In this document: piece after piece, positions 43,628-52,717 of the stretch | Numbering within the stretch: the first letter of the stretch is position 1 | How the letters are laid out: each line of letters begins with the position of its first letter | Origin: Opitutia bacterium Tous-C4FEB | Lineage (GTDB): Bacteria; Verrucomicrobiota; Verrucomicrobiia; Opitutales; Opitutaceae | Reading direction: 5' to 3' | Length of the DNA stretch: 64,000 nucleotides | Assembly: GCA_002304445.1 (NCBI GenBank) | Contig: NEVA01000001.1 | Coordinates: 124,001 to 188,000 of the forward strand | Made by a program: the position numbers and the translations under genes | The notes under the pieces: model-generated | Database searches by the model: none | What the model was told of the DNA's origin: nothing | What the model saw: the letters and a program-made list of their open reading frames with translations, nothing else

Positions 43628-45030
43628 ACTCTCGCTCCGCCCCGCTATCCGCCGCCCTCCTGCTCGCCCTCTTTTTTCTTCCCTCATTCTCCGCGATCGC
43701 CGCCGCGCCCTCCGCGGTCGCCAGCCGCCCACCCAACATCATCTATCTCCTCGCCGACGATCTCGGCTACGGTGACCTCGGCAGCTACGGCCAGAAACTC
43801 ATCCGCACGCCCCGCCTCGATCGCATGGCGCAGGAGGGCATCCGCTTCACCCAACACTACGCCGGCGCGCCCTCGTGCCAGCCTTCACGCACGGTCCTCT
43901 TCACCGGCCTGCACGGCGGCCACGCTCCCATCCGCGCCAACAGCAAACTTCCCCTGCGCGCCACCGACCGCACGTTCCCCTCCGCCCTCAAGGCCGCCGG
44001 CTACGCCACCGGGGCCGTCGGCAAGTGGGGCCTCGGCGAACTCGGCAGCACGGGCGCACCCGCCGCCCAAGGCATCGACGAATTCTTTGGCTACATCGAC
44101 CAGACTCACGCCCACACCCACTACCCCGATCACCTTTGGAAAAACGGTCAACGCATCGAAATCCCGGAAAACAAAAACGGCGGTCGGGCGGTCTACGCCC
44201 AAGACCTGTTCATCCGCGAAACGCTCGATTTCGTCCGCCGCCATCGGGATCGCCCGTTCTTCTTTTTCGGCGCCTTCACCGCGCCGCACGCCGAGGTTGC
44301 GGTTCCCGCCGATTCGCTCGCCGAGTATCGCGACCGCTGGCCCGAGCCCAAACCGTTTGCCGGAGGTAAAACTTACGCCCCCCAGCGCGAACCCCGCGCC
44401 GTCCGCGCCGCGATGATCACCCGCCTCGACCGCGACATCGGCCACCTGCTCGACCTGCTCGACGAACTTAAACTCTCCGAAAACACCCTCATCATCTTCA
44501 CCAGCGACAACGGCCCGATCACCGCCGGCGGCCAAGACCCCGAATTTTTTCAAAGCGCCGGCCCGTTGCGGGGCCTCAAGTTCACCCTCTACGAAGGCGG
44601 CATCCGCGTGCCCTTCATCGCGCGCTGGCCCGGTCGCATCGCTCCCGGGAGCACCTCCGATCTTGTCTCGGATTTTGCCGACATGGCGCCGACTTTTGCC
44701 GAACTCTCCCGCGCCGATCAACCCACTGCCATCGACGGCGTTTCGCTTGTTCCCACGCTGCTCGGCAGGTCTGCCCGGCAGATTCGGCGCAGCCACCACT
44801 ACTGGGAAGCCGCCCCCCAACAAGCCGTCCGCGAGGGCGACTGGAAACTCTACCGCGCCGCCGCCAACCGGCCGGTTGAACTCTACCAGCTCCGCGACGA
44901 TATCGGCGAAAAAGAAAACCTCGCCTCCGCCCAACCCGAGCTCACGGCCCGCCTCACCGCCCTCCTTTCTTCCGCCCGCACCGAAAACCCCGATTTCCCG
45001 CTCGCCCCACGCCGCCCCGACCGCGACTAA
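43624..45030 (+). CDS. S1 family sulfatase, GKWG subgroup
   Basis: A 468-aa secreted arylsulfatase. Signal peptide about 1-27 (ALLLALFFLPSFSAIAA); DD in LADDLGYGDLGSYG (45-46); Cys85 in SCQPSRTVLFTGLHGGH; VGKWGLGELG with Gly136 in the position of the usual His; then GYIDQTHAHTHYPDHLWKNG and FTSDNGPITAGG. The GKWGLG and Q(T/R)HAHxxYPxxLW pattern recurs in a known group of planctomycete/verrucomicrobial arylsulfatases, so the change appears to be subfamily-wide. It starts within the last codons of the nuclease gene (ATGA), so it depends on that transcript. ATG at 43624 begins the signal peptide. Confidence 0.93.
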   Translation: MNSRSAPLSAALLLALFFLPSFSAIAAAPSAVASRPPNIIYLLADDLGYGDLGSYGQKLIRTPRLDRMAQEGIRFTQHYAGAPSCQPSRTVLFTGLHGGHAPIRANSKLPLRATDRTFPSALKAAGYATGAVGKWGLGELGSTGAPAAQGIDEFFGYIDQTHAHTHYPDHLWKNGQRIEIPENKNGGRAVYAQDLFIRETLDFVRRHRDRPFFFFGAFTAPHAEVAVPADSLAEYRDRWPEPKPFAGGKTYAPQREPRAVRAAMITRLDRDIGHLLDLLDELKLSENTLIIFTSDNGPITAGGQDPEFFQSAGPLRGLKFTLYEGGIRVPFIARWPGRIAPGSTSDLVSDFADMAPTFAELSRADQPTAIDGVSLVPTLLGRSARQIRRSHHYWEAAPQQAVREGDWKLYRAAANRPVELYQLRDDIGEKENLASAQPELTARLTALLSSARTENPDFPLAPRRPDRD

Positions 45031-45110
45031 ACCAACCCGCCGTTGCCCCGATCCTCGGCGCCGGCGATCACCCTGTCTTCGCCCCAAGCTTCCCCAAAAC
45101 CTCTTTCGCT

Positions 45111-46619
45111 ATGAACCGTCTTCTGCGCATCCCGGCTACGCCTCTTTTCTTTGCCGTCGCAACCGCCTGTGCACCCGCGGCCGAACGTCCCAACATCGTC
45201 ATCCTCTACGCCGACGACATGGGCTACGGCGACCTCGGTATTCAAAATCCCGGTTCGAAGATCCCCACCCCAAATCTCGACCGCCTCGCGCGCGAGGGCA
45301 TGCGTTTCACCGACGCGCACAGTTCCTCGGGCATCTGCACCCCGAGCCGCTACACGCTCCTGACCGGGCGGTTTCACTGGCGTAAGTTTCACGGCATCGT
45401 GAATTCCTTCGGCCCGCCGGCCCTCGACGCCGCCGAGATCACCCTGCCCGAAATTCTTAAGCAGCGGGGCTACCGCACGGCGTGCGTCGGCAAATGGCAT
45501 TTGGGCTGGAATTGGAACGACATCCTGAGGCCCGGCGCGAAACCAAAGGCCGCCGAAAAGGGTCCGGACAAAATCTACGCGCCCGAGGATTTTGACTGGT
45601 CCAAACCCATCTCCGGCGGACCGCTCTCGCACGGCTTCGACTATTACTTCGGCGACGATGTCCCGAACTTCCCACCCTACGCTTGGTTTGAAAACGACCG
45701 CGTCATCACGCACCCCAGCGTCCCGCTAAAAATCACGCCCCAGACCGCGGAGGGCAATTGGGAGGCGCGGCCCGGACCGATGACGCCGGGTTGGGACTTT
45801 TACGCTGTCGTCCCGCATATCACCGGGAAGGCCGTCGATTGGATCGCCGCGCAAAAGGGCCGGAGCGAGCCGTTCTTCCTCTACGCTCCCTTCAACTCAC
45901 CGCACGCCCCGATCGTCCCGACCGAGGAGTATCGCGGCAAGTCGCAGGCGGGCGGCTACGGGGATTTCATGGTGCAGACGGACGCCGAAGTCGGCCGGAT
46001 TCTGCGCGCGCTGGAGGAGCACGGGTTCGCGCAGAACACGATCGTCATTTTCTCCGCCGACAACGGCGCCGAGCACTACGCCTACGAGCGCGTCCGCGCG
46101 TACCAACACCGCAGTTCCGGCCCGTTGCGCGGGCTCAAACGCGACATCTACGAGGGCGGACATCGCGTGCCGTTCATCGTGAAATGGCCCGGGGTCGTGC
46201 CGGCGGCCAGCGTGAGTCATGCTCTGGTCGGTCAGGTGGACCTCTTGGCCACGCTCGCTGCCGCAGCAGGAGCCGACGTGCCCGCCGGGGCCGCGTCCGA
46301 CAGCTACAACCTGCTGCCGGTCTGGAAAGTCAATGCACCCAGCCCCCGCCGCACGATCGTGCACAACACCTTCAAAGATGCCTATGCGATCCGGCACGAA
46401 AACTGGGTCCTGATCGCCGCGAAATCCGGCGCCCATTCCCGCGTGCCCGATTGGGTGAACGAAGAAAACGGCTACGCGAAAAACGAACACCCCGGTGAAC
46501 TCTACGACCTCGCCCGCGACCTCGGTCAGAAAAACAATCTCTACGCGAGCCACCCCGACAAGGTCGCGGAATTGACCCGCCTCTTGGCGCAGGTCCGCGA
46601 GCAAGGCCAGGTTCGTTGA
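45111..46619 (+). CDS. S1 family sulfatase ([12 protein letters not shown] subgroup)
   Basis: A 502-aa secreted arylsulfatase. Signal peptide about 1-22; the ATACAP segment near Cys20 could act as a weak lipobox. DD in [13 protein letters not shown] (35-36); Cys76 in [50 protein letters not shown] with further acidic residues; [12 protein letters not shown] and [17 protein letters not shown]. It shares this layout (C-T-P-(S/T)-R-Y, xLLTGRxxWR, a long GFDY(Y/Q/N)F segment) with the sulfatases at 51173-52717 and 60991-62442, so the three probably form one subfamily. An 80-bp spacer precedes it. Confidence 0.93.
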   Translation: MNRLLRIPATPLFFAVATACAPAAERPNIVILYADDMGYGDLGIQNPGSKIPTPNLDRLAREGMRFTDAHSSSGICTPSRYTLLTGRFHWRKFHGIVNSFGPPALDAAEITLPEILKQRGYRTACVGKWHLGWNWNDILRPGAKPKAAEKGPDKIYAPEDFDWSKPISGGPLSHGFDYYFGDDVPNFPPYAWFENDRVITHPSVPLKITPQTAEGNWEARPGPMTPGWDFYAVVPHITGKAVDWIAAQKGRSEPFFLYAPFNSPHAPIVPTEEYRGKSQAGGYGDFMVQTDAEVGRILRALEEHGFAQNTIVIFSADNGAEHYAYERVRAYQHRSSGPLRGLKRDIYEGGHRVPFIVKWPGVVPAASVSHALVGQVDLLATLAAAAGADVPAGAASDSYNLLPVWKVNAPSPRRTIVHNTFKDAYAIRHENWVLIAAKSGAHSRVPDWVNEENGYAKNEHPGELYDLARDLGQKNNLYASHPDKVAELTRLLAQVREQGQVR

Positions 46620-46648
46620 GCCGCCGCCCATCACGTTCACCACTTCCC

Positions 46649-48142
46649 ATGAGCCCCATCCGATCACTCCTCTGCGTTCTCGCCGTATCCCTCGCCGCCA
46701 GCGCTTTCGCCGCCGCAGCCCGCCCGCCCAATATTCTCTTCATCCTGACCGACGACCAGCGCTGGGACGCGCTCGGCCTCGCCGGCAACAAGCACCTCAA
46801 AACTCCGCACATCGATCGTCTCGGGCGGGAAGGCGTGCATTTTAAAAACGCGTTTTGCACGACGTCGCTCTGCTCGCCGAGCCGCGCGAGCATCCTGAGC
46901 GGGCTCTACGCCCACGCTCATGGCGTGACCAATAACTTCACTGAGTATCCCGCCGAGCTGAAAAGCTTCCCGGCAGTGCTGCAGGCCGCCGGGTATGACA
47001 CCGCCTATTTTGGCAAATGGCACATGGGTGAGAACAATGACGATCCGCGCCCCGGCTTCAACTGGTTCGTGACCCACAAAGGGCAGGGAAAATACTTCGA
47101 CACCGAATTCAATTTCCACGGCCAGAAGCGCGAGGTCGTTAAAGGCTACTACACCACCGTCGTCACCGACATGGCGGAGGAGTGGCTCTCCCGGCCGCGG
47201 GACGGCAAGCCCTGGCTCATGATGATCGGCCACAAAGCACCACACAGTTTCTACCTCCCCGAGCCGAAATACGAAAAGGCCTTCGACTCCGTCCGCGTGC
47301 CCTATCCGGAGACCGCGTTCATGCTCGATGACAAACCCTCCTGGATCCGCGAGCGGCTCAACACCTGGCACGGCATCTACGGGCCGCTCTTCGATTGGCG
47401 GAAGAAATTTCCCGACGACTCGCCCGCCGCAGTGAAGGACTTCGAAGCGATGACGCGCGCCTATTGGGGCACGATTCTCTCGGTCGATGACAGCGTGGGC
47501 CGCCTCTACGAACGGCTCCGCGCGCGCGGCGAACTGGACAACACCATCATCGTTTTCATGAGCGACAACGGCATCCTCAACGGCGAGCACGGCATGGTGG
47601 ACAAGCGCACCGCGCACGAGCCCAGCATCCGCATCGTGCAGATCGTGCGTTTCCCCGGCCTGACGCCCGTCGCCTCCCCGAAAATCGTCGAACAGCAGGT
47701 GCTCACCGTCGACGTCGCCCCGAGCCTGCTCGAACTCGCCCGCGCGCCCGCGCTCACCGGCATCCACGGGCGGTCGTGGAAAAAGCTGGTGCAACAAGGC
47801 GACGACACGTGGCGAAAATCCTGGCTCTACCATTACAACTACGAAAAGCAGTTCCCCTACACCCCCAACGTCCGCAGCGTGCGCACCGAATCATGGAAAT
47901 ACACACGCTCACCTCACGGCGACGGCGGCCCCGACCGCCACAAGGCCGAGCTCTACAACATCGAATTCGATCCCGAGGAGCGGCACAACCTGATCGACCG
48001 GCCACGCTACGCCGCGGTTGTGCGCGACCTGCAAGCGGAACTCGTTAAGGTGATGCTCGAAGTCGGACTCCCGTCGCAGAACGATCGGATGCCGCTTGAT
48101 GCCGGCATCAAACAGGAGTTGCCCGACCAAAAAATCCGCTGA
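46649..48142 (+). CDS. S1 family sulfatase, N-acetylglucosamine-6-sulfatase-like
   Basis: A 497-aa secreted sulfatase resembling the GlcNAc-6-sulfatase/mucin-desulfating branch. Signal peptide about 1-23. [13 protein letters not shown] (Asp35-Asp36), Cys75 in [46 protein letters not shown] and [13 protein letters not shown] with a following [15 protein letters not shown]. The TDDQRWD and N-D-D-P-R-P-G-F features are typical of that branch. ATG at 46649 begins the signal peptide. The product would act on 6-O-sulfated amino sugars if the family resemblance holds (inference). Confidence 0.92.
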   Translation: MSPIRSLLCVLAVSLAASAFAAAARPPNILFILTDDQRWDALGLAGNKHLKTPHIDRLGREGVHFKNAFCTTSLCSPSRASILSGLYAHAHGVTNNFTEYPAELKSFPAVLQAAGYDTAYFGKWHMGENNDDPRPGFNWFVTHKGQGKYFDTEFNFHGQKREVVKGYYTTVVTDMAEEWLSRPRDGKPWLMMIGHKAPHSFYLPEPKYEKAFDSVRVPYPETAFMLDDKPSWIRERLNTWHGIYGPLFDWRKKFPDDSPAAVKDFEAMTRAYWGTILSVDDSVGRLYERLRARGELDNTIIVFMSDNGILNGEHGMVDKRTAHEPSIRIVQIVRFPGLTPVASPKIVEQQVLTVDVAPSLLELARAPALTGIHGRSWKKLVQQGDDTWRKSWLYHYNYEKQFPYTPNVRSVRTESWKYTRSPHGDGGPDRHKAELYNIEFDPEERHNLIDRPRYAAVVRDLQAELVKVMLEVGLPSQNDRMPLDAGIKQELPDQKIR

Positions 48143-48212
48143 CCACGTTCCTGTTTCCCGCGCACCGCTTCCTTCAAATCGCCTCGGCTGTCCCCTTCTA
48201 ACCATCTCCCCC

Positions 48213-49709
48213 ATGCCCCGTTCCTCCCACTTTCTAACCTTCGCTCTTTCTCTCTTTCTTGCTTGTTCCGCCACGACCGCTCGCGCCGCCGAGCCCGCTC
48301 CGCCCAACGTCATTCTCATCGTCGTCGACGACATGGGCTACGCCGACATGGGCACGCAGGGCGCCCGGGGCTTCAAGACCCCGCACCTCGACCGCATGGC
48401 CGCCGAGGGCACGCGTTTCACCCAGCACTATGTCGCCCAAGCCGTGTGCACCGCCTCGCGCGCCGCACTCATGACCGGCGTCTACCCCAACCGACTCGGC
48501 ATGCAGGGCGCCTACAACCACACCAGCCGCGACGGCATCGCCGATGCCGAGTGGACCATGCCCGAGATGTTCAAGGCCCGCGGTTACACCACCCTCGGCG
48601 TCGGCAAATGGCACCTCGGCACGCGCCTCAAGTTTCACCCGCTACGCCACGGCTTCGACGAATGGCTCGGCATCCCCTACTCCAACGACAACTCCAAATA
48701 CCACCCGTCGCTCGCGCCGGAAATGCCGCCGCTCCCGCTCTACGACGGTGAAAAAATCATCGAGCTCGATCCCGACCAATCGCAGTTCACCGCCCGCAGC
48801 ACCGCCCGCGCGATCACCTTCATCGAGCGCAACGCCGCCCGACCGTTCTTTGTCTATTTGCCCTACGTGATGCCCCACGTCCCGATCTTCGCCTCGGAAA
48901 AATTCAAGGGCCGCTCCGGCGCCGGTCTCTACGGCGATGTCATGGAAGAACTCGATGCCGCCGTCGGCGATCTGTTCGCCACGCTCAAGCGCCTCGGCCT
49001 CGACGAGAAAACGCTCGTGGTGTTCATCTCCGACAACGGCCCGTTCCTCTCCTACGGCGAACATGCCGGTTCCGCGCTGCCGCTGCGCGAGGGTAAGCTC
49101 ACCGTCTTCGAGGGCGGCGTCCGCGTGCCATGCCTCGCGCGCTGGCCGGGGCGCGTGCCGGCGGGTCGCGTCTCTGCGACGCCCTTCATGGCGCTCGATT
49201 GGTTGCCGACGTTCACCGAGCTCATCGGTGGCAAAGTACCGACGCTCAAGACCGATGGACGCTCGGCCAAAGCCCTGCTCCTCGGCGAGCCCGGCGCCCG
49301 CGCTCCGCACGACGCGATGTTCTTCTACTCCGGCACCGCGTTGCACGCGGTGCGCAGCGGCCCGTGGAAATTGCACTTCGCGCATCCCTACATCACCGTC
49401 GCCGCCGAGCCCGGCCGCGCCGGCAAGCCGTCCAATTTCGGCAAGCTCGCGCCCACCTCCATCACGCAATCTGGAGTCGAAGGCATCGCCACCCGCCACG
49501 GTTACCGCGTCGAACAACTCCCGCTCTCGCTCTACAACCTCGACACCGATCCCAGTGAATCGAAAGACCTCGCCGCCGCTCACCCCGAGGTCGTCGCCCG
49601 CCTGACCGCCGCCGCCGCCGCAATCCGCGTTGAACTCGGCGACTCACTCCAAAAAATCACCGGCACCGCCCTCCGCGCCCCCGGCCTCGATGCCTCCGCC
49701 GGCCCCTAA
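48213..49709 (+). CDS. S1 family sulfatase with CTASR nucleophile motif
   Basis: A 498-aa secreted sulfatase resembling the arylsulfatase A side of the family. Signal peptide about 1-26 (FALSLFLACSATTARAA), encoded by a CT-rich stretch. DD at 39-40 in IVVDDMGYADMGTQG; Cys79 in VCTASRAALMTGVYPNRLG, with Ala where the consensus has Pro; VGKWHLGTRLKFHPLRHGF; FISDNGPFLSYGEHAGS and LREGKLTVFEGGVRVP. The DLLxxxPTFTELxG region follows. CxAxR is a tolerated formylglycine motif in some sulfatases, so activity is likely. ATG at 48213 chosen; the longer in-frame extension overlaps the previous gene. Confidence 0.92.
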   Translation: MPRSSHFLTFALSLFLACSATTARAAEPAPPNVILIVVDDMGYADMGTQGARGFKTPHLDRMAAEGTRFTQHYVAQAVCTASRAALMTGVYPNRLGMQGAYNHTSRDGIADAEWTMPEMFKARGYTTLGVGKWHLGTRLKFHPLRHGFDEWLGIPYSNDNSKYHPSLAPEMPPLPLYDGEKIIELDPDQSQFTARSTARAITFIERNAARPFFVYLPYVMPHVPIFASEKFKGRSGAGLYGDVMEELDAAVGDLFATLKRLGLDEKTLVVFISDNGPFLSYGEHAGSALPLREGKLTVFEGGVRVPCLARWPGRVPAGRVSATPFMALDWLPTFTELIGGKVPTLKTDGRSAKALLLGEPGARAPHDAMFFYSGTALHAVRSGPWKLHFAHPYITVAAEPGRAGKPSNFGKLAPTSITQSGVEGIATRHGYRVEQLPLSLYNLDTDPSESKDLAAAHPEVVARLTAAAAAIRVELGDSLQKITGTALRAPGLDASAGP

Positions 49710-49726
49710 CCTCATTCCCCAAAAAA

Positions 49727-51160
49727 ATGAACCGTCTCTCCGTCGCTCTTTCTCTCCTTCTCCCCTTCTCCGCCTTATTCACCGTCCCGCTCCGCGCCGC
49801 CGCGGCCACTCCGCCCAACATCGTCTTCATCATCTCCGACGACCACGGCTGGACCGATTACGGTTTCATGGGGCATCCCCAGATCGAGACGCCCCACCTC
49901 GATAAACTCGCCGCCCGCAGCGCCGCGTTTCCCCGTGGCTACGTTCCCACCGCGCTTTGCCGCCCGTCGCTCGCGACGTTTCTCAACGGCCTCTACGCCC
50001 ACCAAAATCTCATCACCGGCAACGACCCCGCTCCCCTCGCCGAACCCGCCGCCCCGGCCCCTCCGCCCGCGCCCGGCGCCAAGAAAGCCGGACCCCGCCC
50101 CGAATCCGAAGCCTACCGCGCGCTCCGCGAAAAACTGATCTCAAACTTCTACCGCACGCCCAACCTCGCCCAACTCCTCGCCGCCCGCGGCTACCTCAGC
50201 CACCAATCCGGCAAATGGTGGGAAGGCAGCTATCAACGCGCCGGCTTCACCCACGGCATGACCCGCGGCTTTCCGCAGCCCGGCGGTCGCCACGGCGACG
50301 ACGGTCTCGCCATCGGGCGCGAGGGCCTGAAACCAATTTTTGATTTCATCGATCACGCCACCGCCGAGAAGAAACCGTTCTTCGTCTGGTATGCACCGTT
50401 CCTGCCCCACACGCCGCACACCCCGCCCGAACGCCTGTTTGCGAAATACAAAGCCAAGGGCATCACCTCCGATCCCATCGCCCGCTACTACGCGATGGTC
50501 GAGTGGTTCGATGAAACCTGCGGCCAACTGCTCGAACAGCTCGATGCTCAGGGGCTCTCCAAAAATACCCTCGTCGTCTACGTCGGCGATAACGGCTGGA
50601 TCCAACAACCCAACGGCAACGGTTACGCCCCCCGCTCCAAACAAACCGCCAACGAGGGCGGCGTCCGCCAGCCCACGCTCTTTTCCTGGCCCGGTACGAT
50701 TCAACCCGGCAATCGCGGCGAACAACTCTGCTCCAGCATCGACATTGTCCCGACCGCCCTCGCCGCCGCCGGCCTGCCCGTTCCTAAAAATCTTCCCGGC
50801 ATCAATTTGCTCCCCGTCCTAAAAACCGGCCGCCCCACCCCGCGCGACACGGTCTTCGGCGAGACCTTCGCCCACGACATCCCCAACCTCGACCGTCCCG
50901 CCGACGGTCTCGTCTATCGCTGGGTCATCGAAGGGAAATGGAAACTGCTCCTCACCTACGACGGCCTCGTGAGCGCGCGCTACGCCTCGTCGAATCCCCG
51001 CGACGAAAAGCGTCCGCAGCTCTTCGATCTTCTCGCCGATCCGCACGAAGATAAAAACCTCGCCGCGCAAAATCCCGCCGTCGTCGCCGCCCTCGCCGCC
51101 AAGCTCGACGCGTGGTGGCGTCCCGAGGGCCGCACCGCGCAGACGGTCTGGAAAGAATAA
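49727..51160 (+). CDS. S1 family sulfatase with CRPSL motif and GKWW
   Basis: A 477-aa secreted sulfatase-fold protein. Signal peptide about 1-26. The metal pair is present in IISDDHGWTDYGFMG (Asp38-Asp39) and YVGDNGWIQQP gives the second site. The nucleophile region reads LCRPSLATFLNGLYAHQN: Cys78 is kept but the invariant motif Arg is Leu82. GKWH is GKWWEGSYQ (Trp165 for His). An insertion rich in Pro/Ala (about 100-135) sits between. CRPSL-bearing relatives occur in planctomycetes, so the change may be conserved; without Arg, formylglycine conversion by a standard maturase is doubtful. Either an unusual active sulfatase or a different hydrolase. Confidence 0.88.
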   Translation: MNRLSVALSLLLPFSALFTVPLRAAAATPPNIVFIISDDHGWTDYGFMGHPQIETPHLDKLAARSAAFPRGYVPTALCRPSLATFLNGLYAHQNLITGNDPAPLAEPAAPAPPPAPGAKKAGPRPESEAYRALREKLISNFYRTPNLAQLLAARGYLSHQSGKWWEGSYQRAGFTHGMTRGFPQPGGRHGDDGLAIGREGLKPIFDFIDHATAEKKPFFVWYAPFLPHTPHTPPERLFAKYKAKGITSDPIARYYAMVEWFDETCGQLLEQLDAQGLSKNTLVVYVGDNGWIQQPNGNGYAPRSKQTANEGGVRQPTLFSWPGTIQPGNRGEQLCSSIDIVPTALAAAGLPVPKNLPGINLLPVLKTGRPTPRDTVFGETFAHDIPNLDRPADGLVYRWVIEGKWKLLLTYDGLVSARYASSNPRDEKRPQLFDLLADPHEDKNLAAQNPAVVAALAAKLDAWWRPEGRTAQTVWKE

Positions 51161-51172
51161 CTCCCCTCTCGA

Positions 51173-52717
51173 ATGAAGTCCTCCTCCCTCTCTCTTTCTC
51201 TCCTTCTCGCCCTCTCGGTCTCCCTCCCCGCCCTCGCCGCCGAAAAACCCAACGTTATCGTCATCATGGCCGACGATCTCGGCTTCGGCGACGTGTCGGC
51301 TTACGGCGGGACCGCTTTTCCGACGCCTAATCTTGACCGCCTTGCCGCCGAGGGCCGGCGATTCACCAGCGGCTACACCACCGCCTCAACCTGCACGCCC
51401 ACGCGCTATTCGTTCCTCACCGGCAACTACGCCTTCCGCCGCAAGGGCACCGGGATCGCCCCGCCCAACGGGCACATGGTCGTCCCGCCCGACGCCGTCA
51501 CCATCGCCGACCTCGCCAAAACCGCCGGCTACACCACCGCCGTCATCGGCAAATGGCACCTCGGCCTCGGCGCCGAGGGCAAGGGCCCCAATTGGAACGG
51601 CGCCATCGCTCCCGGCCCGCGCGAGATCGGCTTCGATTACAACTTTCTCCTGCCCACCACCAACGACCGCGTTCCGCAGGTCTACGTCGAAAACGACCGC
51701 GTGCTGAACCTCGACCCCAAAGACCCGCTCTGGGTCGGCGACAAGGCTCCGGCCGGCGATCACCCCACCGGCATCACCCACCGCTCCACGCTGAGAATGG
51801 ACTGGTCCCACGGCCACAACGCCACGATCCACAACGGCATTTCCCGCATCGGATTCTACACCGGCGGCCACACCGCGCGCTTCCGGGATGAGGATCTCGC
51901 CGACAAATGGGCCGAGAAATCCAACACGTGGATCGAGGCCAACCGCGCCGCGCCCTTCTTTCTGTTCCTCGCGTCGCATGATCCCCACGTGCCCCGCATG
52001 CCGCACGAGCGTTTTCAGGGCAAAAGCGGCCTCGGCTTCCGGGCCGATGCGATCCTCCAGTTCGACTGGCAGGTGGGCGAGGTCATGAAAACCCTCGACC
52101 GCCTCGGTCTGGCCGAAAAGACCCTCGTCATCGTCTGCTCCGACAACGGCCCCGTGATGGACGACGGTTATCAGGACTCCGCCCTCGAAAAACTCGGCAG
52201 CCACCGCGCCGGCGGACCATTTCGCGGCGGCAAGTATTCCGTCTTCGAGGGCGGCACGCGCACACCGTTCATCGCGCGCTGGAAGGGCACGATCCAGCCC
52301 GCCGTGTCGGACGAGATCGTCAGCACCATCGATCTCGCGGCGAGCTTCGCGGCGTTGACCGGCACGCCGTTGCCCGAGGGCGCGTGTCTCGACAGCATCG
52401 ATGTCTCCGGCGCGCTGCTCGGTCGTTCCGGTGCCCGCGGCCGCGACCAGCTCGTGCAGCAGGACAACGGTGGCACCGGCAACTACGGCTTCCGCGTCGG
52501 CTCGTGGAAACTCGTCCGCTACGACACCAAATCTGCCCGTAACGTCGTCATCGAAAAGACGCTCGCCAACACCCCCGTGCCCCAATTCCAACTCTTCGAT
52601 CTCGCAACTGATCCCGGCGAAAAGCACGACCTCGCTGCCGCACAACCCGAGCGCCTCGAACAACTGAAGTCCCGCCTCACCGCCCTCATCGCCGCCGGCC
52701 GCACCCGCTCCCCATGA
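51173..52717 (+). CDS. S1 family sulfatase (CTPTRYSFLTGN subgroup)
   Basis: A 514-aa secreted arylsulfatase. The signal peptide MKSSSLSLSLLLALSVSLPA is encoded by an almost pure CT tract. IMADDLGFGDVSAYG (Asp34-Asp35), Cys74 in TCTPTRYSFLTGNYAFRR, VIGKWHLGLGAEG, then GFDYNFLLPTTNDRVPQVY, a metal-site segment VCSDNGPVMDDG, and FRGGKYSVFEGGTRTPF. The layout matches the sulfatases at 45111-46619 and 60991-62442. It begins 13 bp after the CRPSL gene and overlaps the following sulfatase by 4 bp (ATGA). Confidence 0.93.
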   Translation: MKSSSLSLSLLLALSVSLPALAAEKPNVIVIMADDLGFGDVSAYGGTAFPTPNLDRLAAEGRRFTSGYTTASTCTPTRYSFLTGNYAFRRKGTGIAPPNGHMVVPPDAVTIADLAKTAGYTTAVIGKWHLGLGAEGKGPNWNGAIAPGPREIGFDYNFLLPTTNDRVPQVYVENDRVLNLDPKDPLWVGDKAPAGDHPTGITHRSTLRMDWSHGHNATIHNGISRIGFYTGGHTARFRDEDLADKWAEKSNTWIEANRAAPFFLFLASHDPHVPRMPHERFQGKSGLGFRADAILQFDWQVGEVMKTLDRLGLAEKTLVIVCSDNGPVMDDGYQDSALEKLGSHRAGGPFRGGKYSVFEGGTRTPFIARWKGTIQPAVSDEIVSTIDLAASFAALTGTPLPEGACLDSIDVSGALLGRSGARGRDQLVQQDNGGTGNYGFRVGSWKLVRYDTKSARNVVIEKTLANTPVPQFQLFDLATDPGEKHDLAAAQPERLEQLKSRLTALIAAGRTRSP

